A DNA stretch of 64,000 nucleotides. It comes from Symbiodinium natans (taxonomy: Eukaryota > Sar > Dinophyceae > Suessiales > Symbiodiniaceae). Location: contig CAJNDS010000041.1 of assembly GCA_905221605.1 (NCBI GenBank), forward strand, positions 1 through 64,000, read 5' to 3'. The first letter of the stretch is position 1. The number at the start of each line of letters is the position of its first letter. Made by a program: the position numbers and the translations under genes. Positions 51,839-62,460 of this stretch are shown here, piece by piece. Under the pieces are notes generated by a model. The model saw only the letters and a list, made by a program, of their open reading frames with translations, ran no database searches and was not told where the DNA came from.

Positions 51839-54360
51839 TGGGGGTTAGGTTGCAAGGCTCACTTTCGTGACGAGGGCTGCCTGCACGCTTGGAGTCTGCC
51901 ACCAAAAGCCCCAAACATAGATCCCCAGAGAGTAGGATCCCCTTATCATAAGGGCCCCAAGAAGGAACCCTTGTTTGTATATAGCCATAAACATAAACGA
52001 TCCTACTATTTGGGTATAAGGGCCCCTAGAAGGGGGATTCCGAAAAACCCTCTTTGCAGGATCCTTATGTTCATGTGGTTTTTGGGCCCCTACTTTTCCA
52101 AAACCCCCGTGTGCAGGATTCCTGGAGCAGCTGCCTGAAATTGCTGGGGGCAGGGGCGGCGTAGGCATCAGCCCCAGCTCTGTAGAATCCTGTTTTCGAA
52201 CGAACATCTTACTTTCGTCGTTGACCCTAAACCCTAAGCCCTAAACCCTAAACCCTAAACCCCAAACCCGAAACCCTAAACCCTAGACCCTAAACCCTAG
52301 ACCCTAAACCCTAACCCTAAACCCTAAACCCTAAACCCTCATAAACGTTCTCAGCATGGCCAGAAAATGGGGTTCGAAGAGCTGCAGAGACAATGCGGGG
52401 GGGCCAACCAGAGCTCCCCAGAAGGCGCGGCGAGGAAACAGGTTTAGGCGTTTGAGGGATTTACTTGGTTTTTTTGGTTTGTTTTGGGGCTTATGGACTT
52501 ACATGGGGTTTAGGGTTTAGGAATTTCGGGGGTTGGGGTTTTAGGGCTTTTGGGTTTGAGGGGTTTAGGGCTCCCTGCTGCGAGTGGAGAGCTGCGAAGC
52601 CGGGGCCGTTTTTCTCAGGAACAAAATGTTTGGATTTTCCCAGACATCCGCTATCTGAATTATGGTAGCTTCAGAGAGGTTCCTTAACAGAAGCCCAGTC
52701 AAAGCCTCGCGCCCTACAGTGACACCTGACACCATCGGATACTGCCACGGCCACCCGCTGCATGGTTCAAGGACCCTTGAAACTGCAAGTCCTAGGCCCG
52801 CCTGAGCCCTACCAAGCCCACCCAGAAGACCCCGTATATGGGATCCCTAATCCCTAAACCCCAAACCCAAACCCTGAACCCTGAACCCTAAAACCTAAAG
52901 CCTCAACCCTAACACAACAGGTTTTGGGGGTTCTTGAGATATACCTGAAAGTAAGCCGACGCCCGCGAGTGTCCTCCGCGGAACTCCGCATGCTCGGGCG
53001 ATGGCAGGGAGGAGGCTATGGCTCCTGCTCCCTGGGTTGATGTTAAGGGGTTTAGGGTTTAGGGTTTCGGGTTGGGGTTTGGGGTTTAAGTTTAGGGTTT
53101 GGGGTTTAGGGTTTTGGGTTTAGGGTTTTGGGTTTAGGGTTGAACGTTCGGTGGGGTTTTAGGGTTCAGGCCTTTGGTTTCACAGAGTAACTTCAACCTT
53201 GGCCACTTGACTAATGGGACCCGCATGCATGAGCTTCAAATGTGAACACAGGAGAGTCAGAAAATTAATATCATTAACTAGATCTCATCAGACTATTTCA
53301 GCAATGACTTCTCAAGAAAATATATAAAGCTGTTTCAAATGTTCAAAAACTCTCAGACTGGTTTAGAAATTCGCCTTGTGAGATTTGACAGTTTTTGAGA
53401 GGGAAATTTTGGGGAAAGCATCACATGGAATGTATGTAGTAAGTAGCATGGAATTCAAGCTCAAGATCCAATTTTATTTCCATGCATGTTATTATTTTTT
53501 TTTGTAAGGTTTAAGGTAGGGTTTGGGGTTTAGGGTCTAGGGTTTAGGGTATAAGGCTTAGGGTTTCGGTAGGGTTTAGGGTCTAGGGTTAGGGCTTAGG
53601 GTCTAGGATTTAGGGTATAGGGCTTATATAGGGTTTCAGGACTTCAGCCGAGTTAAGAGGAGCCTCAGCAGCCCAGGCTCCTTGGGCTGCGGCACCTGGT
53701 GCCGCGAGGGTACCTGCACACCGAGCCTCTGTGGGCAACATGAAGCCCCCCCCCCCCCCAAAGAAGCCAAAACCCTAAACCCTAAACCCTAAACCCTAAA
53801 CCCTAAACCCTAAACCCTAAACCCTAAACCCTAAACCCTAAACCCTAAACCCTAAACCCGTTTTGGGGCCCCGGGGATGATGAGGATGACGATGACGATG
53901 AACGATGGTGGTGGTGCTGGTGGTGATGATGATGGTGAAATATGGGAAGGTCAAAATCCATGAATACAGGCTGTATTCATAGCTACGACCATTCCATGTC
54001 GAAGCGTAAGATTTTGCTGATCATATCGGGGTTCGATGCACATGAATTCGGGTTTCGTCTTCTCTATATACTGAACCCGACGCTTCTAGAAAATGTAGGG
54101 CCTTTCTTTTTTCAGCAAATAGGGGTCACACAGTACGGTTAGATGAAAGGGATTGTAGCCTGCAGGAGAGAGGGACATGATCCCAGGGAGGGTTCCTTTC
54201 ATGCCCCTCTTGGAGGTGCAGGGCTACACGTACCCTAAACAGAGTTAAAAGATAATTGCCCGGAGCCCTACAGTGGCCTAAGCTTTTCAACCCTAAACCC
54301 TTCAACGACCCTAAACCCCAGACCACCTTGTAAGACCCTCAACCCCCTCTTTAGCCACCA
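51839..54360. other. Mostly non-coding, mixed repeats
   Basis: 51915-52075 is a hairpin-rich AT/GC insert (GTAGGATCCCCTTATCATAA facing GATCCTACTATTTGGG). 52225-52340, 53040-53150, 53510-53640 and 53768-53860 are telomere-like. 53215-53510 is a repeat-free AT-rich piece. 52350-52440 may hold an exon (GFEELQRQCGGANQSSPEGA). No domain recognised. Confidence 0.4.
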
Positions 54361-54375
54361 ACGACCCCTGCGTGT

Positions 54376-54469
54376 AAGAGCGAGGAGTCGACAGAGCCGG
54401 AGCGCCGCGAAGCGGCGCCGACCTGCGAGGCGCTGGCCAGGGCCGAGCGCCGCGCGGAGAGCGGCCAGG
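54376..54469 (+). CDS. Candidate exon, charged
   Basis: Encodes SEESTEPERREAAPTCEALA, RAERRAESGQ between GTAAG| and |GTTCGG. High Glu/Arg/Ala suggests a helical, coiled-coil-like segment. No other support. Confidence 0.3.
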
Positions 54470-56219
54470 TTCGGGGGTTCGGGGAGGGGGGGTTGGGTGT
54501 GTGGGGTGTGGTGTGGGGGTTGGGGGGGTTTAGTTTAGGGTTTAGGCTTCTGGGGTTTTCAGGGCTTAGGGAGTACAGGGTTGCGGATAATTGCAAGCGC
54601 TTGCCGGCAGCCGCTCCGGCCAAATCCACGCGAGCCAGCAACGGTCGGGCTGCAAATGCGGAAAGCGATCGCGGACGAGGAAACGGACACTGGAGAGTAG
54701 CCGACCCATAGACCCGAAACCTGGAGCCCGCAGCGGAAGTGAGCTTGGGGTGACGTATGGGCTTGCTGGAGGACCCCCGAAGCCCTCTGTTGTCTTGATG
54801 AGCAAGAAAGGCTTGCAGCGTCAGCAGGCTGTGTGACTTTCGGGGCGCTTTGCTGTCCGAGCTCGTGTGCTTTTCGCCAAGTGAGCTGCCAAGAACTCAA
54901 GAAGACAGAGCTCTCCCCAGCGAGTTTGGCAGCTCCCCAAAGAGGAGGGGGGGCCTGGCGTGAGTGATGGGTTGGTGTGACGGGGTAAAGGGATCCTGGC
55001 CGAAGGAGAAGGCGAAGTTTCGAGTAGAAGCTTTGAACCACCCTCCTTGCATAGGTCGAGGCCATGGATGCTTTCCAGTCGATGTTGGCAGCCTTTCGGC
55101 GGGTACATCCCATGGACCAGCCAAACTGCCGCATGCAACCGGGCCTTCTAGGGTTGTTTTTGGATTTTTCTGGCTTCTTGTCATGTTTGTGAGAGAAAGT
55201 ACCATGACTCAGTTGAGGCAAATGTTGCACGAGTCACTTTGTCGAGACAGCACCTGGGTGCTGAAGGAATGGATGCAGAACAAAACAAAGCGGTGGACCA
55301 AGTATCCACACCCCAGCATGTGGGAGTCCTGGATGCAGGAGTCCGCCGGAGGGGGGAGGGAATGCAGAGATGTTTTTGCCATGAGAATGCCGAATACATA
55401 CTGAGCAGCGTAAACTTTCGGGTTCCGGAATACTTCGTCTTCAGTTTGCAGCTGCCTCTCCCTCCGCAGGAACTCGCAACGAGGCAGCTGGACAAGGAGG
55501 AGTGCATGCGATTTGGGACGGATTTCGTCCCGAAGCGTTGGAACCCAGCCGTCTTTAGCTGGTCCCTCATCGAGCCGGGGCAACTGGAAAAACTCCAAGG
55601 AGGGGTAGCGTCACGTAGTAATCCCTGATGCCCTGACACCCGAATGCCCTCATACCCGAATGCCCCTAGACCCCCCTAAACCCGAAACCGGAAACCCGAA
55701 ACCTAAACCCTCAACCCTAAACCGTTAAACCCCAAAACCGGAACCCCAATTCCTTTCAGGCGACCCAGCTTTCATGTCGGTGCTGGCCGGACTCCGGTTC
55801 GACTCCAACGCGCCCACTACGAGGTGCCACCCTGACAATTCACCCGGAGCTCCCCTACAGAAACCCTTCAAAAACCCTACTAGGGGGGGGGCCTTCGAGT
55901 TAGAGAACAATTATGACCATGAGGGACCCTTAAGCCCCCGAAACCGGAAACCGAAGCTGCCTGAACCCTGCTTCCGGCCCTGCAGGCTTCGTTCGGAAAC
56001 CCGGAGCCCGCAACCTAACTGAGGGGTTTGGTTTAGGGGTTTAGGGGTTTAGGGTGTAGGGTGTAGGGGTTTTGTGATGTTCGGTGCGTTGCTTTTGCCG
56101 TGAGTGTTGCTCGTGCTGTCCCTTGCCATCTTCCTCTTCTCGTGGGTAGTTGGCTTAGGAAGTTTGCTGTCTGACGCCCCCGCCCCCCTCAAACAGAATA
56201 TGTAAAGCAAACCGCCATC
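54470..56219. other. Open frames without recognised domains
   Basis: 54590-54710 may be an exon. 55200-55400 (TQLRQMLHESLCRDSTWVLK, EWMQNKTKRWTKYPHPSMWE) and 55410-55610 (FRVPEYFVFSLQLPLPPQEL, CMRFGTDFVPKRWNPAVFSW) lie in two different + frames and look coding-like; an intron or frameshift near 55390-55410 would be needed to join them. 55757-55850 follows TTTCAG and reads GDPAFMSVLAGLRFDSNAP. No assignment. Confidence 0.35.
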
Positions 56220-57150
56220 AACTAAACCCTAAACCCGAAACCGTAAACCTTAAACCCTAAACCCTAAACCCTAAGCCCTAAACCCTAAGCCCTAAACCCT
56301 AAACCCTAAACCCGAAACCGTAAACCTTAAACCCTAAACCCTAAACCCTAAGCCCTAAACCCTAAACCCTAAACCCTGAACCCTAAACGCTAAACCCTAA
56401 ACCCTAAACCCCAAGCCCTAAACCCTAAACCCTAAACCTAACCCTAAACCCTAAACCCTAAGCCCGAACAATCAGGGCCTTTAGGGCGCTTCCGGCCCCC
56501 TTGCAGCAGGCACCTTTCAATGGCAGGCCGCATGGTGCGGTCGGAGCGAGTGCAGGCGCCTTCTCCTGAAAAGGGTTGAGGGTTAGGGTTCAGGGTTTAG
56601 GGTTTAGGGTTTAGGGTTTAGGGTTTAGGGTTTAGGGTTCAGGGTTTCGGGTTTAGGGTCTAGGGTTTAAAGTGTTTAGGGCTTAGCGTGCAGGGTGTCG
56701 GGTTTCGGGTTTAGGGTTTAGGACTTGGGGTTTAGGGTGGGTTTAGAAGTTAGGGACACGGGGGTTGTACAAGGGCTTCCGAGTTTAAGGTCCAAGACCT
56801 CCAGCATCCAACCGCTGAGTCATTAAAACCCTGCGCCCTAAACCCGAAAACGCCTTTGGAAGCTTAAGCCCTCAAAACCTGCCCAAACCCAAGACACCAA
56901 AGAACCTTAGGAAGCGCTGAGCCCGAAAAAACCTGCGGAAGCCCCTAGGCCCTAAAACCCCCAACCCCAAGCCCTAAACTCTAAACCCTAAACCCCAAAC
57001 CCTAAACCTTAAGCCCTAAACCCTAGACCCTAAACCCTAAACCCCAAATGGCGCCCCCCAAAAAAGTCACGGCCAAGGCCCTCACCCACCTAAGGGCTTT
57101 GCGCCGAGCTTCCTCGGTCCGCCTGGAGGACCTCGGGCAGGCGCCCGAGG
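56220..57150. repeat. Telomere-like blocks, both orientations
   Basis: C-strand block 56222-56465 with CCCGAAA/CCCTAAG variants and a visible duplication of the phrase containing ACCGTAAACCTTAAACC (56241 and 56314). G-strand block 56580-56760. C-strand block 56945-57050. 57070-57145 may be an exon of the downstream methyltransferase (VTAKALTHLRALRRASSVRL). Confidence 0.85.
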
Positions 57151-57560
57151 GTTTAGGGTTTGGGGTGTGGGGTTTAGGGTTTAGGGTTTAGGGCCAGGGT
57201 TTACGGGGTTCACAAGGGTTTATAGGGTAGGGTTTATAGGGGTTGACAGGGTGTACAGGGTTTCTAGGGTTTATAGGGTTTGCAGGGTTTGTAGGGGTTA
57301 TAGGGTTTGCAGGGTTCACAGTGTTTACAGGGTGTGCAGGGTTTGTAGGGTTTACAGGGTTTCTAGATGTTTCTAGGGTTTATGGGGTTTACAGGGTTTC
57401 TGGGGATTACAGGGTTTACAGGGTTTACGGGGTTTATAGGTTTACATTTCTAGGGTTTCTAGGGTTTGCAGGGTTTGTAGGGTTTACAGGGTTTGCGGGG
57501 TTTATTGGTGGTTTATGGGGGGGTTTAATAGGGGGTGATATGGGGTTTGAGGGGTTTTGA
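57150..57560. repeat. 9-bp telomere-derived variants (TTTACAGGG, TTTGCAGGG, TTTCTAGGG)
   Basis: About 30 units of the form TTT-NNN-GGG, where the three inserted bases are ACA, ATA, GCA, GTA or CTA. The 9-bp period creates a fortuitous 105-codon Gly/Phe/Val frame (57243-57560). Not a gene. Confidence 0.93.
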
Positions 57561-57989
57561 GGGGTTCAGGGTTTTTTTTTTGCGGGTTTTTGGACGTATT
57601 GGGGTGTGTTGGAATGTGTTGGGGTTTAGGGCGCAGGGTTTTGAGGCGACCCTGAACCCCAAACCCCGGAGAGAGGCTGACGAGCTGTGTTGCTGTGTTG
57701 CGACGAGTTGATGTGGGACGGTTTCTGCAGGTGGTGCCTACATCCCTAGCACCCGAACACTCTAACACCCTAGAAAGAAGTCAGAATTAAGCCCTATAAA
57801 TCCTGAAACCTGAGCCCTATGTAAACACATAACGCCCTAAACCTAAACCCTATCAAGAAGTCCGAAAAGCCCAATAAACCCTGTAAACCCTACAGACCCA
57901 ATAAACCCTTCAAACCCAAAACCCTATAAACCCCAAGCCCTAGGCCTTCATACCGTAAACCCTACAACCCCAAGAAACCCTGTAACCCT

Positions 57990-58335
57990 CCTAAACCCTA
58001 AAATCCCCCCAAAACCCCAAACCCCCAAACCCCCAAACCCCCAAACCCCCAAACCCCCAAACCCCCAAACCCCCCCCCCAAACCCCCAAACCCCCAAACC
58101 CCCAAACCCCCAAAACCCCCAAACCCCCCAACCCCAACCCCCAAACCCCCAACCCTCCAAACCCCCAACCCCCAAACCCCCAAACCCTAAAAACCCCAAA
58201 CCCTAAACCCCAAATCCTAAACCCCAAACCCCAAACCCCAAATCCTAAACCTCAAACCCCAAACCCTAAAAACCCCAAACCCTAAACCCCAAACCCCAAA
58301 CCCTAAACCCCAAACCCCTAAACCCTAAACCCCAC
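57990..58335. repeat. CCCCCAAA / CCCCAAA array, last part of methyltransferase 5' intron
   Basis: Runs of the 8-bp CCCCCAAA (58010-58190), then CCCTAAA/CCCCAAA mixtures up to the CACAG acceptor at 58337. On the minus strand GGGGGTTT would be strongly G-quadruplex prone and yields artefactual Trp/Gly-rich frames. Confidence 0.95.
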
Positions 58336-58337
58336 AG

Positions 58338-61300
58338 GTGGTGGAGTTCGGCGGCGGCTCGGGGGAGCTGGCCTCGCTGATGTTTGATCTGGGCTTTGCG
58401 GGCAGCTTCTTGAACTCTTGACCTTGGGGTTGAGGGGCTGTGGGTTTAGGGCTAACAAGGGCTTTGGGCTTAGGGCTAAAAAGGCTTAGGGTTTGGGGCT
58501 GAGAGTTTAGGGTTTCGGGTTTAGGGCTGAGGGTTTAGGGTCTTCGCTTAAACCCGAACCCTGCGTTGAGGAGAGGGCCTTCGGAGGTTATGTATGAGGC
58601 ACCCTACACCCTGAACCCACCCTAAACCCTAAGATTGGTTTAAACCCCAAGCCCCAGACTTGGAGACCCCGAAGGCTTCTTCATCTTCGACCTGCCGCCC
58701 ATGCTGCAGCCCGACGCAGTTAGGGCTTGGGGCTTCGGGCTTAGGGCTCAGGGCTTAGGGCTTGAAGGGCTTTGGGCTTAGGGCTTGCGGGCCTAGGGCT
58801 GTAGGGTTTAGGGCTTAGGGTTTTGTTCGGGGTTTCGGGTTTTGGGTGAGCCGGCAGGTAGGTGCAACTGCTTTGTTATCCTCGGAGGAGGCACCTTCAC
58901 AGGGAGGAGGGAGAAAAAGCAGAAAGAACTGGGGGGGGGGGAAGGGGGGAGGGGGGAGGGGAGAGGGGAGGGGAGAGGGGCGGAGATGGGTTGGGGGAGG
59001 GGCGAGGGCGGCCGACATTGACGGCTTCATGTCGCCCTCGGCGTGAGGCAGCGCAGCTGCGCAGATGGAAGACGCATAGAAAAAGCTGGGTTTTGGTTGA
59101 GTTATTTGGCTTCGTGTGTAAGCATTAATTTTGTTATGTTTTATTTTTAAACTGGAATTAGTATCATTGAAGCAAAGTTTTTAGTTCGAACTTTTCTTTC
59201 ACAGTGGTACTGCGAAGAAAGTTCGTTGAAAAGCAAGTTAAACGCCAAAAAAGCAACACTACACAAGAAGTTGACTTTCTTCAGACTTGCAATATTCTCA
59301 TATTCGGAAGATGCTGTGGAGATCTTCTTCCATTTCGTCTCGGGCGTGGGCCGTTTGTTTTGGAAGTAGTGCATGAGGCATCTGCCGTATGCATTCTTCT
59401 ACGCTATCGCTCCCACCATCTCCAACTTCCACCTGTTACCCACCATCCACCATTGGCATTCTCGCCGCGGCCCCTTGCCCACCACCGCCCGCCATGTCCG
59501 CCAGCACGACCAGTCTTTGCCACAGCCCACCAATCCCACCCCTCGCCAACCCGAGGGTTGTAGTTTTCTTCTACGCTTAGGGTTTAGGGTTTAGGGTTTA
59601 GGGTTTAGGGTTTAGGGTTTAGGGTTTAGGGTTTAGGGTTTAGGGTTTAGGACAGAGCAGGGAGATGCGGGCTTGACAAAGGGCTTGGCGAAGGGCTCAG
59701 ATTTCCGCGACCCAAGGCCCGAAAAGAAAAACCGTCTGGAGGGATTCGGGTGCAAATAAGTTTTCAGATTTCAGCTTCTGCAACTCGATAGGGTTTAGGG
59801 TTTAGGGTTTAGGGCTTAGGGTTTAGGGTTTAGGGTTTAGGGTTTAGGGTTTTAGGGTTTAGGGTTTTAGGATTTAGGGTGTAGGGTTTCGGGTAAAGCG
59901 GCCTCACCTCCCCAGGCTGCTCCAGCGCTTCTGGCTGCAGCGGGCGGGCGTCCCGGCCTTCGTCGGCTCGGATCTCTCCAAGGAGGCGGCTCAGGGGCGC
60001 ATCGTCCTCGAGTCCTCCTTTGGCCCGGAGCCTGGGCCCTAAGCCCTAACAACCCTAAACCCTACACCCTACACCCTACACCCGGTGATACCTACCCCTT
60101 GCTTGGTGGTACTGGGGTTCGGAACGTAAGGAACTTAAGTCAAGGTGCTGTAGGAAGGGGTGGAAGACTAGCCCTAGAGTGTGTGGAGTTGTCCCTCAGC
60201 ACTTCGTACGTGGCTGCCGAGGAGCTCTCCAGGCATCTGGATCGCAGCCGCAACCGGGAGAGCGCCTTCTTCGCCTTCTACTCCTTCACCGAGGCCGACG
60301 CTGAGTCTCGGGAGTGGATCCGCGCCCTCGTCGAAGGCTTCGCGGTGATCTTCCTCGCCTTCTGGGAGACCTTCGACTACGTGAACCTAGGCGGGCCATT
60401 GGGATATGTTATACATCTTCCCTTTTTGGGTTTAAGAGGATCATATTTGGGAGTCTTTTTCCGATGGTTTTCTTTGGGCCCATCCTAGGAACAACATGCG
60501 GTACCTGAAGGACTGGCTCGAGACGCTGCGCTCCACTCACCACGTGCTCTCCTGGTCCGTGGCCTCCGAGACCTGGTTGGAGAACTTCCCTCTGGGCCCC
60601 TGGGTTTTGCCGTTCAGTTTAACGAGGCTACCGGTATGTATGTATATATATATATGTATATAAGTACTTTTTTGCGATTATACAAAGAAATTCATGTATG
60701 CGTAGATGTGGTAGATGGGGGAGGGTTTCTTGGTGATATCTTGTAGCCTTCCCTCCCCTTTTGCAGCCCAGGCTACTACCTCCTCGCCGTGCGCAAGGAC
60801 GTGGGCGGCCTGCGCTGCGACGTCGCGGTGAACTGCGGCCCGGCGACGGTGGTGCCGGACCTCACCTCCCCGCAGCTCTACGACGCCATCCGGACCAGCT
60901 CCCGGCGACCTCGGCGCAACGCCAGCGACCCCCCCATGCCCAGCCTGGGGATAAAAAATCAGGGCGTTCTTGAGGCTTCTGCAACCGAGCTCCCCAGCTT
61001 CTCTCGAACTCGCCTGCTTTGGGCCTGTCTCGCGCCGAATGCATGCTCTGGCTCTTGGCTCACGTTCACTTGCCTTTCGTGCCGTGGCGAAAGCCCACGT
61101 GGCAGCCATCGCATTGTGCAGAAGCAGACACGAGAAACCAGTAGATTCCACACGCAGGGCCCAAACCCCCACCGAAACGTCGTCAGCCTAGCCCTCAACC
61201 TTGCGGTCCTTTCGGCCCCCTTTTTTGGGACCACCTCAAGCCCTGACCACGATATCAGGCAACTTCACCCCAGTCTTGGGAGAGCCAGAGCCCCCTCCCC

Positions 61301-61409
61301 ACCAAAAAAAAAGCTGAATCCAGCCATGCTTCCGGTGTTGAGCGCGCCGCTGTCCGAGCGCGAGGGCGCCCTTCGAGGCTTCCTACCCCGTTTTGCCCAT
61401 GCGCTCTGA
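58338..61409 (+). CDS. SAM-dependent methyltransferase (putative sugar O-methyltransferase type), 5' end missing
   Basis: Exons 58338-58401, 58675-58708, 59916-60029, 60200-60382, 60489-60595 and 60772 onward. Joined protein: VVEFGGGSGELASLMFDLGF (SAM motif I, E-x-GGGxGxL), AGFFIFDLPPMLQLLQRFWL, QRAGVPAFVGSDLS, FYSFTEADAESREWIRALVE, FWETFDYVNNMRYLKDWLET, HHVLSWSVASETW and LGYYLLAVRKD. The order (motif I, DLPxML, EADxxxRxxW, WxxFDxVNNxxY, GYYLLA) fits the family annotated as putative sugar O-methyltransferases. Target sugar or lipid unknown. Introns 58402-58674, 58709-59915, 60030-60199 and 60596-60771 are GC-AG and 60383-60488 is GA-AG; all phases agree, and the long one contains telomere-like arrays. 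Exons before motif I were not found (perhaps 57070-57145). The last frame stays open to TGA 61409, but splicing near 60950 is possible, so the 3' end is uncertain. Confidence 0.82.
58920..59000. repeat. GGGGA-rich tract in methyltransferase intron
   Basis: Purine-only GGGGGGAGGGGAGAGGGGAG run, strongly biased to one strand, a likely triplex or G-quadruplex former. It lies within intron 58709-59915. Confidence 0.9.
59040..59577. other. Repeat-free portion of the methyltransferase long intron
   Basis: AT-richer DNA (59120-59300), then ordinary sequence, between the purine tract and the TTTAGGG array. Open frames such as 59204-59563 lack motifs. It could be an inserted fragment carried in the intron. 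Confidence 0.4.
59578..59900. repeat. Two TTTAGGG arrays in the same intron
   Basis: 59578-59651 (about ten perfect units) and 59788-59898 (units with TTTTAGGG and GCTTAGGG variants), separated by 135 bp of unique sequence. They end 17 bp before the acceptor region of exon 59916. G-strand on +. Confidence 0.97.
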
Positions 61410-62060
61410 AGGATGTGCCCGCCGTTAGTTGCCCTAAACCCTTAAACCCTAATCCTTATAAGCCCTTATTCGGGGTACTTTAAAAGCAAAAGGGCCCTGC
61501 ATCAGAACAGGCGCCCGACGAGGGACCATAGTCCCCAAGCCCAAAGCCCCATGAAGGGGTCGCACTGTACCAGGGAGCCCAAGAAAGGGTTTAGGGTTTA
61601 GGGTTTAGGGTTTAGGGTTTAGGGTTTAGGGTTTAGGGTTTAGGGTTTAGCATTTAGGGTTTACGGTTTCCCTAACTCGGGGGAGCAACCCGAAAGGCGT
61701 CAGCCTTTCAGCCCAGAACTGCCCGGCCTTAGAAGCTCCCTACCCCTAAACCCTAAACCCTAAACCCTAAACCCTAAACCCTAAACCCTAACCCCTAAGC
61801 CCTAAACCCTAAACCCTAAAAACCCTACGCCTTATCCTCTCTGGTACGAGTTCTTGGTAGGGAATTCGAGAACTCAACATCTTTCTTCCTCGTCGTAGCC
61901 CTTAAACTACTTAGCGCCCTAATCCCCTGCTTCCCGATCGGAAACACTACCTTGTGTGGCAAGGCGCGCCAGTTACCCGGCAAGCGCCCGAACGCGATCC
62001 GCGACCCATGAGGCTTGGATTAGCTGGAGCTTGTCTATCCCAAAACCCCCAAGGCCGCAT
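61410..62060. other. Telomere-like blocks, no gene
   Basis: 61588-61672 is G-strand TTTAGGG (about 11 units). 61745-61830 is C-strand CCCTAAA. They face each other across 75 bp containing AACCCGAAAGGCGTCAGCCTTTCAG, a small hairpin. 61840-62060 has no recognisable content. Confidence 0.85.
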
Positions 62061-62285
62061 ATTGTACATATATATATATATATACACATATAGATACAAG
62101 ACGGTATTGATTATTCTACTAGATGCTATATGCCATACACTATTAATATACTATCTGCTATATAGTATATGCTATATGCTGTATATAGTATACAATTTAT
62201 ACTATATACTATACACTGTATACTGTATACTATACTATATACAAAGTACTATCTGCTGTAGTATATACTATGTACAAATGACGCT
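62060..62285. repeat. TATA-rich low-complexity tract
   Basis: (TA)n then TATACTATA/TATAGTATA words that are self-complementary at many registers, so the tract can form hairpins. Nothing coding, although one frame runs through it. Confidence 0.9.
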
Positions 62286-62460
62286 CGCGGAAGGCTCGCG
62301 AAAGGTCCGCTTCCGCAAGCATGAAAGTGTTGACAATGTATGTGTTGTAGCTGTCTGTAGCAATTACTGCGGACCTGATATACGCACGCCCAACAGTCAG
62401 GCAACATTCAGAATCTCAACAGCCATGAGTCCACAATTGCAGGCTCCAGCTCCCTATTGA
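62286..62460 (+). CDS. Short coding-like stretch, unknown
   Basis: Frame reads LAEGSRKVRFRKHESVDNVC, VVAVCSNYCGPDIRTPNSQA, STAMSPQLQAPAPY and then a stop. Balanced composition directly after the AT tract. No family match; it could be a retroelement scrap. Confidence 0.2.

Noticed and set aside
57243-57560. 105-codon Gly/Phe/Val protein
   Set aside because: It is entirely made of 9-bp telomere-derived units whose length is a multiple of three.
57948-58227. Trp/Gly-rich proteins on the minus strand
   Set aside because: Produced by GGGGGTTT arrays; the period and composition explain the open frames.
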